From: Gammaproteobacteria bacterium
Lineage (GTDB): Bacteria > Pseudomonadota > Gammaproteobacteria > Ga0077554 > Ga007554
Assembly (NCBI GenBank): GCA_040183005.1
Contig: JAMPIW010000002.1
Coordinates: forward strand, 434,001 to 498,000
DNA length: 64,000 nt
Direction: 5' to 3'
The notes beneath the pieces were generated by a model, which worked only from the letters and a program-made list of their open reading frames with translations, ran no database searches and was not told the origin of the DNA. Within the stretch, counting starts at the first letter, position 1. Each line of letters opens with the position of its first letter. Shown piece by piece: positions 62,731-64,000 of this stretch. The position numbers and the translations under genes were made by a program.

Positions 62731-62831
62731 ATTAAAGAAAGGAGATAAACAGAAGAGGTAACACCGCTTTACCCTCACCCCTCTCCCGATGACGGGAAAG
62801 GGGTAATGACTGAGGGTAAACCCGGATAATA

Positions 62832-63224
62832 TTAGCGCTTGGAGAACTGCGGACGCTTACGGGCTTTGCGCAGACCAACCTTTTTACGCTCGACCTCACG
62901 CGCATCACGGGTAAGGAAGCCGCCCTTGCGCAGGGCGGGGCGCAAGGTTTCATCAAAGCCCAGCAGTGCGCGGGCAATACCATGGCTGATGGCGCCGGCC
63001 TGGCCGGTGTTGCCACCGCCGGAGACGGTGACGTTGACATCCACGGCATCGACCAGCTTGACGCTTTCTAGCGGTTGACGCACCAGCATGCGCGCGGTTT
63101 CACGGCCGAAGTAGTCTTCGATCGTGCGGCTGTTGATGGTGATCTTGCCGGTGCCGGAGCGGACGTAAACCCGCGCTGCGGAGCTTTTGCGGCGGCCTGT
63201 TCCATAATGCTGTGTTTGTGCCAT
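62832..63224 (-). CDS. rpsI: 30S ribosomal protein S9
   Basis: The 130-residue S9 is full length, with the conserved [18 protein letters not shown] start, the [19 protein letters not shown] core and the [17 protein letters not shown] tail whose final Lys-Arg contacts the P-site tRNA. It lies 28 bases after rplM, the standard pair. A CCCCTCTCCCG/CGGGAAAGGGG hairpin at about 62778-62803 follows the stop but has no U-tract. Confidence 0.98.
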   Translation of the reverse strand: MAQTQHYGTGRRKSSAARVYVRSGTGKITINSRTIEDYFGRETARMLVRQPLESVKLVDAVDVNVTVSGGGNTGQAGAISHGIARALLGFDETLRPALRKGGFLTRDAREVERKKVGLRKARKRPQFSKR

Positions 63225-63252
63225 ATGCAGTTCCTGCTAAAAGTAATTACTA

Positions 63253-63681
63253 TCAGATATCCAAAGGCTTGGGCTGCTGCGCGGCGTGCTGGTGCTCAGC
63301 ACCACCGTATACCTTGAGCTTGCGGTACATGGCGCGACCCAGCGGATTCTTGGGCAGCATACCCTTGACGGCGGTCTCGATGACACGCTCCGGCGCTTTA
63401 GCCATAAGCTTGCCGAGAGAGATGGTCTTCAAGTTGCCGATGAACCCGGTGTGCTTGTGGTACATCTTGTCCGCGAGCTTGTTGCCGGTGAAGTGCAACT
63501 TGGCGGCGTTTACCACCACGATGTAATCGCCGGTGTCGACGTGCGGCGTGTACTCGGGTTTGTGCTTGCCGCGCAGGCGGCGCGCGATTTCGGTGGCAAG
63601 ACGGCCCAGGGTCTTGCCGGAGGCGTCCACAACATACCAGTCGCGCCGGACGGTCGTTGGGTTTGCGCTAAAGGTTTTCAT
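63253..63681 (-). CDS. rplM: 50S ribosomal protein L13
   Basis: The 142-residue L13 has the usual E. coli-like length. Landmarks are [42 protein letters not shown] and [24 protein letters not shown] 63681 is chosen because it gives the family N-terminus and has GGAG upstream; an in-frame codon at 63696 would add five residues. It is co-transcribed with rpsI. Confidence 0.98.
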   Translation of the reverse strand: MKTFSANPTTVRRDWYVVDASGKTLGRLATEIARRLRGKHKPEYTPHVDTGDYIVVVNAAKLHFTGNKLADKMYHKHTGFIGNLKTISLGKLMAKAPERVIETAVKGMLPKNPLGRAMYRKLKVYGGAEHQHAAQQPKPLDI

Positions 63682-63794
63682 TGTGCTTCGCTCCAAAAAA
63701 CTGCGTAAAGGGCGAGAATGTTACATGAGGGAGCGAAAAGATACAAGGGTGATTTAGCAATCATGTAGATCCGGCTTAACCACAACAGCAACTT

Positions 63795-64000
63795 TCACGA
63801 CATCAGCCTGCGCCGCAGCAACACCGTGGCCAGCCAGAATGCGGCACCGGCGTAGAGCAGTGGCACCAGCAGGTGAAACACCGGGTCATGCAGCGGTTGC
63901 CCGGTCATCAGGGGGCGCACAATCTCCACCGCATGGGACAATGGCAGCAATTGCGCGCCTATTTGCACGGCCTGCGGCACACCTTCCAGCGGAAAAAATA
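63795..64000 (-). CDS. ABC-2 type permease, C-terminal fragment (runs off right edge)
   Basis: The frame is open to the window end. It reads FFPLEGVPQAVQIGAQLLPLSHAVEIVRPL, the C-terminal signature of NodJ-type ABC-2 permeases (FFPLxxxPxxxxxxxxxLPLTHxVExxR), then a last membrane helix (LLVPLLYAGAAFWLATVLL) and RRRLMS. The start and most of the protein lie beyond 64000, so it is partial. It is unrelated by position to the ABC pair at 1.8 kb. Confidence 0.88.
   Translation of the reverse strand, partial: FFPLEGVPQAVQIGAQLLPLSHAVEIVRPLMTGQPLHDPVFHLLVPLLYAGAAFWLATVLLRRRLMS

Noticed and set aside
62770-62818. Hairpin after rpsI considered as a terminator
   Set aside because: The stem is good, but no U-tract follows in the direction of rpsI transcription; it resembles a common CCCTCACCCC-type dispersed repeat.
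1-64000. CRISPR arrays, rRNA operons, prophage modules
   Set aside because: Looked for regularly spaced repeats, rRNA-like stretches and phage structural genes; none seen.

Overview
The window reads as chromosome of a Gram-negative gammaproteobacterium. The order hisI-hisE-tatA-tatB-tatC, a complete System I cytochrome c maturation operon (ccmA to ccmI), trimeric-type porins, a rplM-rpsI pair and a CCA-encoding tRNA-Gln all fit. The load of c-type cytochromes suggests a respiratory lifestyle with redox chemistry at the outer membrane. A sulfur- or metal-cycling gammaproteobacterium is a reasonable guess, but no gene here fixes the species.

Layout. 0-3.5 kb: an IS66 transposase cut by the window edge, a membrane hypothetical, and an ABC-2 ATPase/permease pair. 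3.6-7.8 kb: two convergent VanZ-family genes and a secreted beta-helix protein; a 269-bp inverted-repeat element sits between the VanZ genes. 8-11.2 kb: a secreted trypsin-like protease, then hisI-hisE-tatABC. 11.3-17.8 kb: a GGDEF-EAL protein with a c-haem motif in its sensor domain, two beta-propeller proteins, a monohaem cytochrome c and a TlpA-like thioredoxin. 17.9-25 kb: ccmI-H-G-F-E-D-C-B-A on the minus strand, followed by an FGE-like protein. 26-30 kb: small hypotheticals, a transposase remnant and a large BTAD-type regulator. 30.2-40.5 kb: a MoxR/DUF58/DUF4381/VWA/VWA-TPR/BatD set, split by phoA, a periplasmic hypothetical and an intact IS5-family element. 40.5-42.2 kb: a lipoprotein and a small HEXXH protein, converging with overlap.

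42.4-59 kb is the highlight. It is a minus-strand block encoding an OmcE-like tetrahaem cytochrome, a PpiC-type prolyl isomerase, an outer-membrane beta-barrel, three trihaem c7-type proteins, a cupredoxin/helical protein, two NHL propeller proteins, an 11-haem cytochrome, a System II haem ligation pair (ResB + CcsA), a TPR protein and another propeller. The tetrahaem protein and the first four haem sites of the 11-haem protein share the same run of motifs. The block resembles clusters linked to extracellular cytochrome filaments and outer-membrane electron conduits in Geobacter and other prokaryotes. It carries 24 CXXCH sites in five proteins, plus what may be its own maturation machinery. 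Seven of the genes (52.1 to 43.8 kb) overlap their neighbours by 1-40 bases and look translationally coupled.

59-64 kb: two paralogous porins with clear terminators, palindromic repeats, a ParD/RelE-type toxin-antitoxin pair, tRNA-Gln(CTG), rpsI, rplM and the C-terminus of an ABC-2 permease running off the right edge.

No rRNA gene, CRISPR array or prophage was seen. Function calls come from reading the translated proteins and motifs by eye; no database search was run.
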